Below, piece by piece: positions 1 to 5,581 of a stretch of DNA of 12,478 nt. Within the stretch, counting starts at the first letter, position 1. Every line of letters starts with the position of its first letter. This DNA comes from Candidatus Methanoperedentaceae archaeon (GTDB lineage: Archaea > Halobacteriota > Methanosarcinia > Methanosarcinales > Methanoperedenaceae), in NCBI GenBank assembly GCA_014859785.1, contig JACUTP010000040.1:1-12478 (forward strand). The letters are read 5' to 3'. Made by a program: the position numbers and the translations under genes. Below the pieces are notes generated by a model, which saw nothing but the letters and a program-made list of their open reading frames with translations, was not told the origin of the DNA and did not search any database.

Positions 1-54
1 TTTGTCCCGTTTTTTCATCAATTTCTGTTGCAACCAAGTATTTTTAAATAAAAT

Positions 55-104
55 AATTAGTTAAAGAGCTTATTTTCGTAACAACTACAATTAGTTAACT
101 ACAA
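55..104. repeat. Short direct repeats and a palindrome upstream of the GerW-like gene
   Basis: AATTAGTTAA occurs at 55-64 and again at 89-98; AACTACAA occurs at 83-90 and 97-104; AGTTAACT (93-100) is a perfect palindrome. All lie in the AT-rich leader of the GerW-like gene, between a possible TATA-like run (TTTTTAAATAAAAT, about 41-54) and the start codon. They could be regulator sites, but such short AT-rich words also recur by chance. Confidence 0.3.
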
Positions 105-144
105 GTAATACCAGATACTATATACAAAATAAGGGGTGTATCAA

Positions 145-540
145 ATGAAAGTGGATGAAATCTTAAAGAACGTAACAGAGGAAATCGCAAACATGATTTC
201 CACAAAGACAGTAATCGGAGACGCCTTAACCATCCAGGGTAAGACCATCATACCCGTGACCAGTGTGAGTTTCGGCTTCGGGAGCGGGGGTGGTGAGGGC
301 AGGAAAAAGGATGGTGAGGAAGGTGTCGGAGGCGGCGGGGGCGGAGGTGCTATCATTAAACCCGTGGCTTTCCTTGTGGTATCAGAGGAAGATGTAAGGT
401 TACTAAGCGTTAAAGGCAAAGGAGCAATACAGGAATTGACTGAAATTATTCCGGAGATTGCTGAAAAAATAAAATCAATTAAAGGCGATAAAAAGAAAGA
501 AGAAAAAAAGGAAGAGGAAGAAAAAGAACAGGACGTATAA
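145..540 (+). CDS. GerW/YtfJ-family protein
   Basis: A 131-residue protein of the GerW (YtfJ) family. Seen: an N-terminal helix (about 1-20), a segment ending in TSVSFGFGSGGGEG (about 39-52), a glycine run (61-68) leading into IIKPVAFLVVSEEDVRLL (70-87), and a C-terminal tail made almost only of K, E and D (112-130). The Gly-rich block followed by 'PVAFLVV' is the family signature. In Bacillus the family is named for a role in spore germination, but it is widespread in non-sporulating bacteria and archaea, where its role is unknown; it is probably cytoplasmic. I chose the ATG at 145 because GGGGTG (133-138) lies 6 nt upstream; an in-frame GTG at 136 would sit inside that ribosome binding site. 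The DUF2953 gene follows after 38 nt, so the two are probably co-transcribed. Family assignment is firm; function is not. Confidence 0.9.
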   Translation: MKVDEILKNVTEEIANMISTKTVIGDALTIQGKTIIPVTSVSFGFGSGGGEGRKKDGEEGVGGGGGGGAIIKPVAFLVVSEEDVRLLSVKGKGAIQELTEIIPEIAEKIKSIKGDKKKEEKKEEEEKEQDV

Positions 541-578
541 GCCCCTTATCCGTCACTGGATGATACTGAAGCCGTTTT

Positions 579-1202
579 ATGGCATGGTTAATGATAGCAG
601 TAACAGTAATATTCGTAATCGTGTTAGTGATATCCTTATCCATAGTACCTGTAAAAATCCATATGGATTCCACAAGGTCAAGCGGCAAAACAACAGGGGA
701 GCTTAAGATACGCTGGTTAATGTTTCTTTTAAGTTATGCATTCGATGATAACAAAACAGAATTTCTTCTTTTCAGCCGCAGGATTGCCAGATTCACACAT
801 GAAAAAAAACAGCTTATTCCGGATAAAAAACAGGAGAAAACCGTACAGATACCAAAAAAGCTTCCGGCAGGGAGTTATTTATCACTCACAGGACCCGTGT
901 TAAGGTTAATTAAAGGAATCTTCGGTGCTTTCAGGTTTAACAACCTTGATTTCCATATAACCTACGGCATGAATGATCCGGGTATTACCGGTATCCTGGC
1001 AGGATTCCTGCATGCCGCAACAGGTCCATTCCAGGCAGGGCATAATTTCAGTTTCTCCCCGGATTTTAGAGGACCAAAATTGGATTGGAATGCAAGGGGA
1101 ATGGTTACATTAATCCCTTTTAAACTGGTTTTGCCTGTAATATTGTTCGTAACAAACACGCAGGTCATGAGGTTTGTCTTTAGGGGAATCGGGTTTTTTT
1201 AA
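579..1202 (+). CDS. DUF2953 domain-containing membrane protein (YtfI-like)
   Basis: A 207-residue protein of unknown function. Seen: one strongly hydrophobic N-terminal segment (about 4-24), a long soluble part including DFHITYGMNDPGITGILAG (124-142), and a second hydrophobic segment near the C-terminus (about 177-193). The 'G..DP..TG...G' block after a terminal membrane helix is typical of DUF2953. In Firmicutes the DUF2953 gene ytfI sits beside ytfJ; here it directly follows the GerW/YtfJ-like gene, which supports the call and suggests the two proteins act together at the membrane (inference). No clear ribosome binding site precedes the ATG at 579; an in-frame ATG at 591 is an alternative. 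The coding end runs into a T7 tract (1194-1200) that may help end transcription. Confidence 0.8.
   Translation: MAWLMIAVTVIFVIVLVISLSIVPVKIHMDSTRSSGKTTGELKIRWLMFLLSYAFDDNKTEFLLFSRRIARFTHEKKQLIPDKKQEKTVQIPKKLPAGSYLSLTGPVLRLIKGIFGAFRFNNLDFHITYGMNDPGITGILAGFLHAATGPFQAGHNFSFSPDFRGPKLDWNARGMVTLIPFKLVLPVILFVTNTQVMRFVFRGIGFF
1194..1200 (+). terminator. Oligo-T tract at the end of the DUF2953 gene
   Basis: GGG followed by seven T overlaps the last codons and stop of the DUF2953 gene. Archaeal RNA polymerase can stop at oligo-T tracts without a hairpin, and the next gene is on the opposite strand. No stem was found, so this is only suggestive. Confidence 0.3.
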
Positions 1203-1280
1203 GATACCCCCTTCCCGACAAACCTGCCGGTAAAGACGAATGCATAGAAAAGGTACCTCGACAAAGCCCATTGCACCCCC

Positions 1281-2702
1281 TCAGCCCAGGTTGAAGCTCA
1301 CCATCTTGATGTTTGTCATCTCCTCAATAGCAAAACGCACACCCTCACGACCAATACCGCTTTCCTTCACCCCTCCGTAGGGCATGTGGTCGGCCCTGAA
1401 AGTGGGTATTTCGTTAATCATCACCCCCCCAACATGAAGTTCCCTGATAGCACGGAAGGCATTGGATATATCCCTGGTGTAAACCCCTGCCTGCAAGCCA
1501 TAGATGCTCTGGTTTACCATATCCAGGGCGTCTTTGAATTCCCTGAACTTTATCACTGAAACAACAGGTGCAAAAGCCTCGAGGCACACAACTTTCATAT
1601 CGGGTTTAAGGTCAGACAGCACAGTGGGAGCAAGGATATTCCCATTCCTTTCCCCTCCTGTGAGAACCTTTGCCCCTTCCTGTTCAGCCTCACGTATCCA
1701 CGCCTGTGCCCTCATTGCAGCGTCCTTGCTAATCATCGGACCAAGGTCAGTCTCATCCAGTAAGGGGTCTCCTATCCGGAGTGTCTTGACCTGCGGAATG
1801 AACGCATTTAGAAACTCATCAAAGATATTTTCATGGACGTATATACGCTGGATGGAAATGCAGACCTGCCCTGAATAGCTGAAGGCTCCGATAACACACC
1901 TTGGCACTGCTTTTTCAATTTCTGCTGATTTGTCTATAATAGTTGCTGAGTTGGAACCAAGCTCAAGGGTCACTTTTGCCATCCCTGCAAGCTTTTTTAT
2001 GCGCCTGCCAACAGGGGGGCTCCCGGTGAATGTTACCATGTTAACATCTTCGTTCGAAACAAGCGCTTCTCCGGCACCTGGTCCCTGACCTGTTACGATG
2101 TTAAGGTGAGCGGAAGGCAAACCTGCTTCAAGCATTATTCTTCCAAGTTCCAGCGCTGTGAGGGGAGAGGCACTGGTGGGTTTCAGTACAACAGTGTTTC
2201 CTGCTGCAATAGCAGGCGCCACCTTGTGGGCGACCATGTTCAGGGGAAAATTAAAAGGCGTGATAGCAGCTACAACCCCGGCAGGCTCACGGATGAACAG
2301 TCCGAAATGTTTCTCAGTACCCGGAGCAGCGTCCATCTGGATTGTCTCACCTGATATGCGTTTTGCCTCCTCGGCAGCAAACTTGAACGTAAGTGCGGAA
2401 CGTTCGACTTCCATCCTGGCTGATTTTATGGGTTTGCCATTCTCGGTTGAGATAATCCTTGCAAGTTTTTCTTTTTCATATAGTACTAAATCGGAAGTGT
2501 TCTCCAGTATCTCGGAGCGCCTGTGAGCAGGAAGCTTTTGTTTATTAAAAGACTCCCTCGCAGATTCAACAGCCATTCCAACATCCCCTGGAGTTGCTTC
2601 AGGGACTCTTGCCAGAAGTTCATGGGTATAGGGATTGATAACATCAAAATATTTATCACTTCCCACCCACTTTCCGCAAATTAACATTTTACATTCTTTC
2701 AT
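1281..2702 (-). CDS. NAD(P)-dependent aldehyde dehydrogenase (archaeal lactaldehyde / non-phosphorylating GAPDH type)
   Basis: A full-length 473-residue aldehyde dehydrogenase that oxidises an aldehyde to the acid with NAD(P). Seen: ITPFNFPLN (147-155) with the oxyanion Asn151; VVLKP (171-175) with the cofactor-binding Lys174; FTGSPPVGRRI (225-235) of the Rossmann fold; LELGSNSA (246-253) with general base Glu247; SYSGQVCIS (275-283) with nucleophile Cys281; and YGGVKESGIGREG near the C-terminus. All key residues are present, so it should be active. Short archaeal enzymes of this type include the MJ1411 lactaldehyde dehydrogenase of F420 synthesis, as well as glyceraldehyde-3-phosphate and succinate-semialdehyde dehydrogenases; sequence alone does not settle the substrate. 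LGSNS in place of the common LGGKS suits the archaeal subgroup. The ATG at 2702 has TGGAGT immediately upstream, which is very close; an ATG at 2687 is the alternative. It stands alone, convergent with the DUF2953 gene. Confidence 0.92.
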   Translation of the reverse strand: MKECKMLICGKWVGSDKYFDVINPYTHELLARVPEATPGDVGMAVESARESFNKQKLPAHRRSEILENTSDLVLYEKEKLARIISTENGKPIKSARMEVERSALTFKFAAEEAKRISGETIQMDAAPGTEKHFGLFIREPAGVVAAITPFNFPLNMVAHKVAPAIAAGNTVVLKPTSASPLTALELGRIMLEAGLPSAHLNIVTGQGPGAGEALVSNEDVNMVTFTGSPPVGRRIKKLAGMAKVTLELGSNSATIIDKSAEIEKAVPRCVIGAFSYSGQVCISIQRIYVHENIFDEFLNAFIPQVKTLRIGDPLLDETDLGPMISKDAAMRAQAWIREAEQEGAKVLTGGERNGNILAPTVLSDLKPDMKVVCLEAFAPVVSVIKFREFKDALDMVNQSIYGLQAGVYTRDISNAFRAIRELHVGGVMINEIPTFRADHMPYGGVKESGIGREGVRFAIEEMTNIKMVSFNLG

Positions 2703-2727
2703 ACTCCAATATCTTGCCCTGAGGTAA

Positions 2728-2740
2728 CTTTAAATTTACG
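2728..2740 (-). promoter_or_regulatory. Possible TATA box for the aldehyde dehydrogenase gene
   Basis: On the - strand this reads CGTAAATTTAAAG, centred about 31 nt before the start codon. With archaeal spacing (TATA centre about 26 nt before the start site), transcription would begin only a few bases before the ATG, which would explain the poorly placed ribosome binding site. Weak, pattern-based call. Confidence 0.3.
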
Positions 2741-2790
2741 GGCAGTATTTACAAAATAACCAAACCAATTTGTTAGGGTAGAGGCAGTTT

Positions 2791-2958
2791 TTATTTCTCT
2801 CCAGGTCTTATTTTATTTAATTTCTTTTCAATCTTCTCATAATCGCCCAGGTAAGCAGTCATTAAGCTTTTCCAGAGTTTGCCGTGATTAGGAACATTGA
2901 AATGCAAAAGTTCATGCACAATAAAGATCGGAATATTATATAAACAATTATAAAAAAT
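2791..2958 (-). pseudogene. C-terminal remnant of a YgjP-type (M48/DUF45) zinc metallopeptidase
   Basis: An open frame on the - strand ending at a TAA (2791-2793) reads IFIVHELLHFNVPNHGKLWK followed by SLMTAYLGDYEKIEKKLNK and a short basic end. HELLH (2902-2916) is an intact HExxH zinc site, and the following 'PNHGKLWK...DYE' is the hallmark C-terminus of YgjP-like metal-dependent hydrolases, in which the His of 'NHGK' is the third zinc ligand. Family members are about 230 residues long with roughly 170 residues before HExxH. Here the frame is closed by a stop at 2959-2961, only 14 codons before HELLH, with no start codon or ribosome binding site. The N-terminal three quarters is therefore missing and this is most likely a decayed fragment. 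The break lies just before the divergent ribbon-helix-helix gene, as if a deletion joined the two. Confidence 0.7.
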
Positions 2959-2979
2959 TCATAGATGATGTAATAAAAA

Positions 2980-3216
2980 TTGCTAAGTGTTGATGTTGTC
3001 AAGCTTCCGGCAAAGGATTCCGCTTTGATCGATCACTTTATAAAGGTGGGCGAATTCAAAAGCAAAAACGAATTTATCACATACGCAATAAAAAAAGCCG
3101 TCAATGAGGTTATTCTAAGAGAACTTGAAGAAAAAAGCCGTGCTGCTCCTCAAATGGCTGAAAAAGATGTTGATAAACTTTTAACCGAAATAAAAGATAT
3201 AAGAAAAAAGCTATGA
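2980..3216 (+). CDS. Ribbon-helix-helix (CopG/VapB-like) DNA-binding protein
   Basis: A 78-residue protein with the layout of a ribbon-helix-helix regulator or antitoxin: a short beta segment SVDVVKLPAKD (3-13), helix 1 (SALIDHFIKVG, 14-24), the GEFKSKNEFI turn and helix 2 (24-45), then a long charged helix ending in IKDIRKKL. GEFKS.(N/S)EFI.YA is common in archaeal RHH antitoxins that pair with PIN-domain toxins. The only in-frame start is a TTG at 2980, with stops just upstream and a weak GATGATG 9 nt before it, so expression is uncertain and the 5' end may have been altered. No toxin follows: only a 22-codon ORF overlaps the stop by 4 nt. It lies in an AT-rich patch beside the metallopeptidase stub, so it may be an orphan left after rearrangement, or a stand-alone regulator. 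Confidence 0.65.
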   Translation: MLSVDVVKLPAKDSALIDHFIKVGEFKSKNEFITYAIKKAVNEVILRELEEKSRAAPQMAEKDVDKLLTEIKDIRKKL

Positions 3217-3281
3217 TTGTTACTCTGGTTTATGATATTCAATGGATGCACGAGAGCGTAGAGCATTCAAGGATCAAATAA
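3213..3281 (+). CDS. 22-codon ORF overlapping the ribbon-helix-helix stop (possible toxin remnant)
   Basis: ATGA at 3213-3216 couples the end of the ribbon-helix-helix gene to a 22-residue frame, MIVTLVYDIQWMHESVEHSR plus IK, ending with TAA at 3279-3281. A 4-nt stop/start overlap is the usual arrangement of antitoxin-toxin pairs, and 'MIV.L' resembles the start of PIN-domain toxins, but the expected DTN motif is absent and the frame is far too short. It may be a truncated partner gene or a chance ORF. Confidence 0.25.
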   Translation: MIVTLVYDIQWMHESVEHSRIK

Positions 3282-3326
3282 AGGCATCAAGTTTTCTCTT
3301 AATTTACAGTTTACGCCCATGGATTT

Positions 3327-4034
3327 TCACTCCCATGAGAACTCAAACCATAACCTGAATATCTGCGAGCCCATTCCGAAAACATCTTTCACAAGGTTTA
3401 CCTTCGTGGCGCCGCCTTGCCTCCATTCCACAGGGAATTCCTTTACCTTATAGCCTGCACGCTGTGCCCGTACGAACAATTCAGTATCCCAGAACCAGTG
3501 CGTGTCTTTTACAGAATCCATGAGTTCAAAAAGCGCTGTTCTTTTAAATGACTTGAAACCGCACTGGTGGTCATAGAGTTTCGAGCCCAGCATCAGCCTT
3601 GCAAGGAAATTGAAACCCTTGCTTGCAAACCCTCTTTTCAGGGGTCTTTTAACGTTACTTTCCGGCAGCATTCGTGAACCTGTGGCAAAATCATACCCGT
3701 CCCGAATATATTGTATAAGTTCAGGCAGGTGTTTCATATCAGTGGCAAGGTCAACATCAATATAAGCGAGTATTTCACCTTTTGAAACCGAAAAAGCCCT
3801 GTTAAGCGCCCGCCCCCTTCCCTGCCGTTTATCCGAGTGGAGATGTACCACGAAATCAAATTTTTGCGCAAGAGCCTCACCAATCCTGTCCGTACCGTCA
3901 GTGCTTCCGTCTTCTGCGATTATGATTTCAAACGACGATGTTATTTCGCGCAAGAGCGCAGCTGTACGCCCAACTGTGCTTTCAAGTCTTGATGATTCAT
4001 TATAAGCAGGTAATACAATCGAAACTTCAATCAT
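3327..4034 (-). CDS. Family 2 glycosyltransferase (dolichyl-phosphate glucosyltransferase-like)
   Basis: A 235-residue GT-A glycosyltransferase. Seen: VSIVLPAYNES (4-14) for the nucleotide, EDGSTDGT (41-48), YIDVDLATD (91-99) with the metal-binding DVD, GSRML (119-123), DHQCGFKSFKR (155-165), and DTELFVRA (183-190) with EFPVEW (199-204). This motif series is typical of dolichyl-phosphate beta-glucosyltransferases (ALG5/DPG-synthase type), which move a sugar from a nucleotide donor to a polyprenyl phosphate on the cytoplasmic face of the membrane for N-glycan or glycolipid synthesis. There is no membrane helix, so it would bind the membrane peripherally. AGGGTG 5 nt before the ATG supports the start. 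The 3' neighbour is the scar region; the upstream membrane-protein gene is 90 nt away on the same strand. The sugar and acceptor cannot be told from sequence. Confidence 0.85.
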   Translation of the reverse strand: MIEVSIVLPAYNESSRLESTVGRTAALLREITSSFEIIIAEDGSTDGTDRIGEALAQKFDFVVHLHSDKRQGRGRALNRAFSVSKGEILAYIDVDLATDMKHLPELIQYIRDGYDFATGSRMLPESNVKRPLKRGFASKGFNFLARLMLGSKLYDHQCGFKSFKRTALFELMDSVKDTHWFWDTELFVRAQRAGYKVKEFPVEWRQGGATKVNLVKDVFGMGSQIFRLWFEFSWE

Positions 4035-4124
4035 TATAACACCCTGTTAAAATTCACAGTTTATTTACAACCTATTTAATTATTTCATAAATCATGGCAG
4101 GAAAAATTATGGATACTATCAAGA

Positions 4125-4487
4125 TCAGGACCTCGAAGATAAAAGGAACCTGAAAAGATTATGTGCAATATACGCCAGTACCCCCATTGAGACTGCCAAT
4201 GCCATGGCATTTACAACATCAATTCCTGGTACTAAATACGGAAGCTGGACCGGCATGTACCCATATTCTGCAAACTCAAAAATTATATGGATGGCTACCG
4301 TAATACACACAACGAATATCAATAAGATTGTCCTGTGCAGGAAAGATTTTGTCAGGAAGGCTTTTGCCCTCAGGACATCGTCAGGTATTTTGTTTAATAA
4401 AAGATATGCCCTGAATACATAAAATAACCCGGTAACTGCAAAAACTACTGATAATCCCAGTAATATTGTTTCCGTTTTTAATATCAT
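4125..4487 (-). CDS. Small three-helix membrane protein, unknown function
   Basis: A 120-residue protein I do not recognise. Three hydrophobic segments are visible: about 7-31 (ILLGLSVVFAVTGLFYVF), 53-71 (TILLIFVVCITVAIHIIF), and 91-114 (VVNAMALAVSMGVLAYIAHN). A charged loop follows the first and an aromatic- and Pro-rich loop (YGYMPVQLPYLVPG) lies between the second and third. No enzyme motif or metal site is seen. There is no ribosome binding site before the ATG at 4487, but a TATA-like TTTTTATTG lies about 30 nt upstream, consistent with a leaderless mRNA. It could be co-transcribed with the glycosyltransferase 90 nt downstream. Its upstream region is shared with the divergent phosphoribosyltransferase gene and carries repeats. 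Confidence 0.75.
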   Translation of the reverse strand: MILKTETILLGLSVVFAVTGLFYVFRAYLLLNKIPDDVLRAKAFLTKSFLHRTILLIFVVCITVAIHIIFEFAEYGYMPVQLPYLVPGIDVVNAMALAVSMGVLAYIAHNLFRFLLSSRS

Positions 4488-4510
4488 CTATGTTATAACT
4501 AAACGGCTTA

Positions 4511-4520
4511 CAATAAAAAT
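4511..4520 (-). promoter_or_regulatory. Possible BRE/TATA for the small membrane protein gene
   Basis: On the - strand ATTTTTATTG, preceded by GGAAA, lies about 25-33 nt before the ATG at 4487. This is the spacing expected for a leaderless archaeal transcript and would explain the missing ribosome binding site. Inference from pattern only. Confidence 0.35.
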
Positions 4521-4549
4521 TTTTCCATAAACCTGTTAAAATTTTTCCA
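4516..4549. repeat. Direct repeat AAAATTTTTCCA x2
   Basis: Exact 12-nt copies at 4516-4527 and 4538-4549, offset by 22 nt (about two helical turns). The first overlaps the likely TATA/BRE of the - strand membrane-protein gene; the second fills the loop of the inverted repeat. They could be regulator sites or a small duplication of a promoter element. Confidence 0.45.
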
Positions 4550-4560
4550 CATTTAACAGG
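4532..4560. promoter_or_regulatory. Perfect 9-bp inverted repeat in a divergent promoter (candidate operator)
   Basis: CCTGTTAAA (4532-4540) and TTTAACAGG (4552-4560) are exact inverted copies separated by 11 nt, giving about 20 bp (two helical turns) between half-site starts, as expected for a dimeric regulator. It lies 35 nt before the phosphoribosyltransferase start and 44 nt before the membrane-protein start on the other strand. The loop holds the second copy of a 12-bp direct repeat AAAATTTTTCCA, whose first copy is at 4516-4527. An RNA hairpin is also possible, but there is no T tract after it in either direction that would make it a typical terminator. Confidence 0.45.
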
Positions 4561-4595
4561 AAAACCTATCTATTACTTTTTACTATCTGAATTAT

Positions 4596-5270
4596 ATGGT
4601 AAAGCCCGGGGATTCCTTTGATTGTTATATGGTAAGCTGGGATGAAGCTTACAGGCTTTGTAAAATCGTTGCACGTAAAATCAAAGAGGCAGGATATGAA
4701 CCCGACCTTGTGGTTGGCGTTGCAAGAGGCGGGCTTGTACCTGCACGTATTGTCTGTGATTTTCTCCTGAAAAAAGAACTTGCATGCGTCAAGGTGGAGC
4801 ACTGGGGGATTGCTGCCACCCTTGGTACGGCTAAGATAAAATATCCCCTGCAGGTTGATATAACAGGGAAAAGGATTCTTGTGGTGGATGATGTCGCAGA
4901 TACGGGTGATACATATGCCGTACTTATGGAGTACCTTATGGAAAAGAAGCCCCTGGAAGTCAGGACTGCGGTGCTCCAGTACAAAACCTGTTCCACATTC
5001 GTGCCTGGTTACTGGGGTGAGAAGCAGGAGGAGTGGAAATGGATAATTTATCCCTGGGCGGTGTATGAGGACCTGGTCGGATTTATTGGTCGCGTACTGG
5101 AACATCCGATGACTCATGAGGGTATCAGGAAAAACCTTGCCAGGCGGTTTGATATAAGGGTATCAAGAAGGGAACTTCTTGAAATGCTTAACGATATGTA
5201 CTCTGATGGCAAACTCAGGAAAATCGAAAACGTCAGGAAAGTTATGTGGGACAGGGCAGAAGGGGGTTGA
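4596..5270 (+). CDS. Phosphoribosyltransferase (COG2236-like, purine base type)
   Basis: A 224-residue enzyme of the type I phosphoribosyltransferase fold. Seen: GVARGGLVPARIVCD (41-55), the pyrophosphate-loop region, and ILVVDDVADTGDTYAVL (94-110), the PRPP-binding loop with its paired acidic residues. Family members transfer phosphoribose from PRPP to a purine base (hypoxanthine, xanthine or guanine) for salvage; the exact base is not clear. After the fold (about residue 150) is an extra tail of about 75 residues with predicted helices and a segment SRRELLEMLNDMYSDGKL that looks like part of a winged helix, so a regulatory or RNA/DNA-binding role is conceivable (inference). Neither the ATG at 4596 nor the in-frame ATG at 4629 has a good ribosome binding site; alignment with relatives that begin near 'VSWDEAYRL' would leave either possible. 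The acylphosphatase gene starts 2 nt after the stop. Confidence 0.85.
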   Translation: MVKPGDSFDCYMVSWDEAYRLCKIVARKIKEAGYEPDLVVGVARGGLVPARIVCDFLLKKELACVKVEHWGIAATLGTAKIKYPLQVDITGKRILVVDDVADTGDTYAVLMEYLMEKKPLEVRTAVLQYKTCSTFVPGYWGEKQEEWKWIIYPWAVYEDLVGFIGRVLEHPMTHEGIRKNLARRFDIRVSRRELLEMLNDMYSDGKLRKIENVRKVMWDRAEGG

Positions 5271-5271
5271 A

Positions 5272-5547
5272 TTGAACACAAGGGTGCACGTTTACGTTTC
5301 AGGAAGGGTCCAGGGTGTATATTTCAGGTCGCATACCAGGAATAAGGCACTTGAACTGGGTCTTGCAGGGTGGGTGAAGAACCTTGATGACGGACGGGTC
5401 GAGGCTGTTTTTGAAGGAAATGAGAAAGCTGTTAAGAAAATGGTTGGGTGGTGCAGGATAGGGGAAGGGCATGCAAGGGTTGATAATGTTGAGGAAATTG
5501 TGGAGGATTATAAAGGGGAATTCAGTGGTTTTAAAGTCAGGTATTAG
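5272..5547 (+). CDS. acyP: Acylphosphatase
   Basis: A 91-residue acylphosphatase, the usual length, which hydrolyses acyl-phosphates such as acetyl- or carbamoyl-phosphate in the cytoplasm. Seen: VSGRVQGVYFRSHTRNKA (9-26) with the phosphate-binding loop and catalytic Arg19, GLAGWVKNLDDGRVEAVFEG (30-49) with catalytic Asn37, and the C-terminal GEFSGFKVRY. Both catalytic residues are present. The start is a TTG at 5272: AGGGGG (5261-5266) is 5 nt upstream, the protein then begins exactly at the domain edge, and the start lies 2 nt after the phosphoribosyltransferase stop. A longer frame from 5179 would add about 30 residues read out of frame with the upstream gene and is not believable. Confidence 0.93.
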   Translation: MNTRVHVYVSGRVQGVYFRSHTRNKALELGLAGWVKNLDDGRVEAVFEGNEKAVKKMVGWCRIGEGHARVDNVEEIVEDYKGEFSGFKVRY

Positions 5548-5558
5548 ATATTATTATC
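5548..5558 (+). promoter_or_regulatory. Possible TATA box for the Zn-finger / pcm pair
   Basis: ATATTATTATC begins right after the acylphosphatase stop and is centred about 29 nt before the ATG at 5582, which lacks a ribosome binding site. That is the spacing of a leaderless archaeal promoter. Pattern-based. Confidence 0.35.
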
Positions 5559-5581
5559 ATCTTTGCCCCCTATTTTGAACC

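Noticed and set aside
1..37. Possible first codons of a divergent - strand gene (TTG VATEIDEKTGQ) at the window edge
   Set aside because: Only 12 codons are visible, the start is a TTG without a ribosome binding site, and nothing identifies a family.
1199..1276. A 25-residue hydrophobic - strand ORF (QWALSRYLFYAFVFTGRFVG...) just after the aldehyde dehydrogenase stop, starting with GTG
   Set aside because: It looks membrane-like, but it is too short, overlaps the end of the convergent DUF2953 gene and has no independent support; it could be a decayed tail of an older gene.
3242..3358. A + strand ORF MDARERRAFKDQIKASSFLL running into the glycosyltransferase 3' end
   Set aside because: It has no ribosome binding site and overlaps the C-terminal codons of a well-supported gene on the other strand; probably chance.
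4566..5117. A 183-codon - strand open frame opposite the phosphoribosyltransferase
   Set aside because: It is antisense to a gene with clear PRPP-binding motifs; the composition is not protein-like and no start signal is seen.
5179..5271. N-terminal extension of the acylphosphatase
   Set aside because: Those codons lie inside the phosphoribosyltransferase gene in another frame; the TTG at 5272 with AGGGGG upstream fits the family's normal length.
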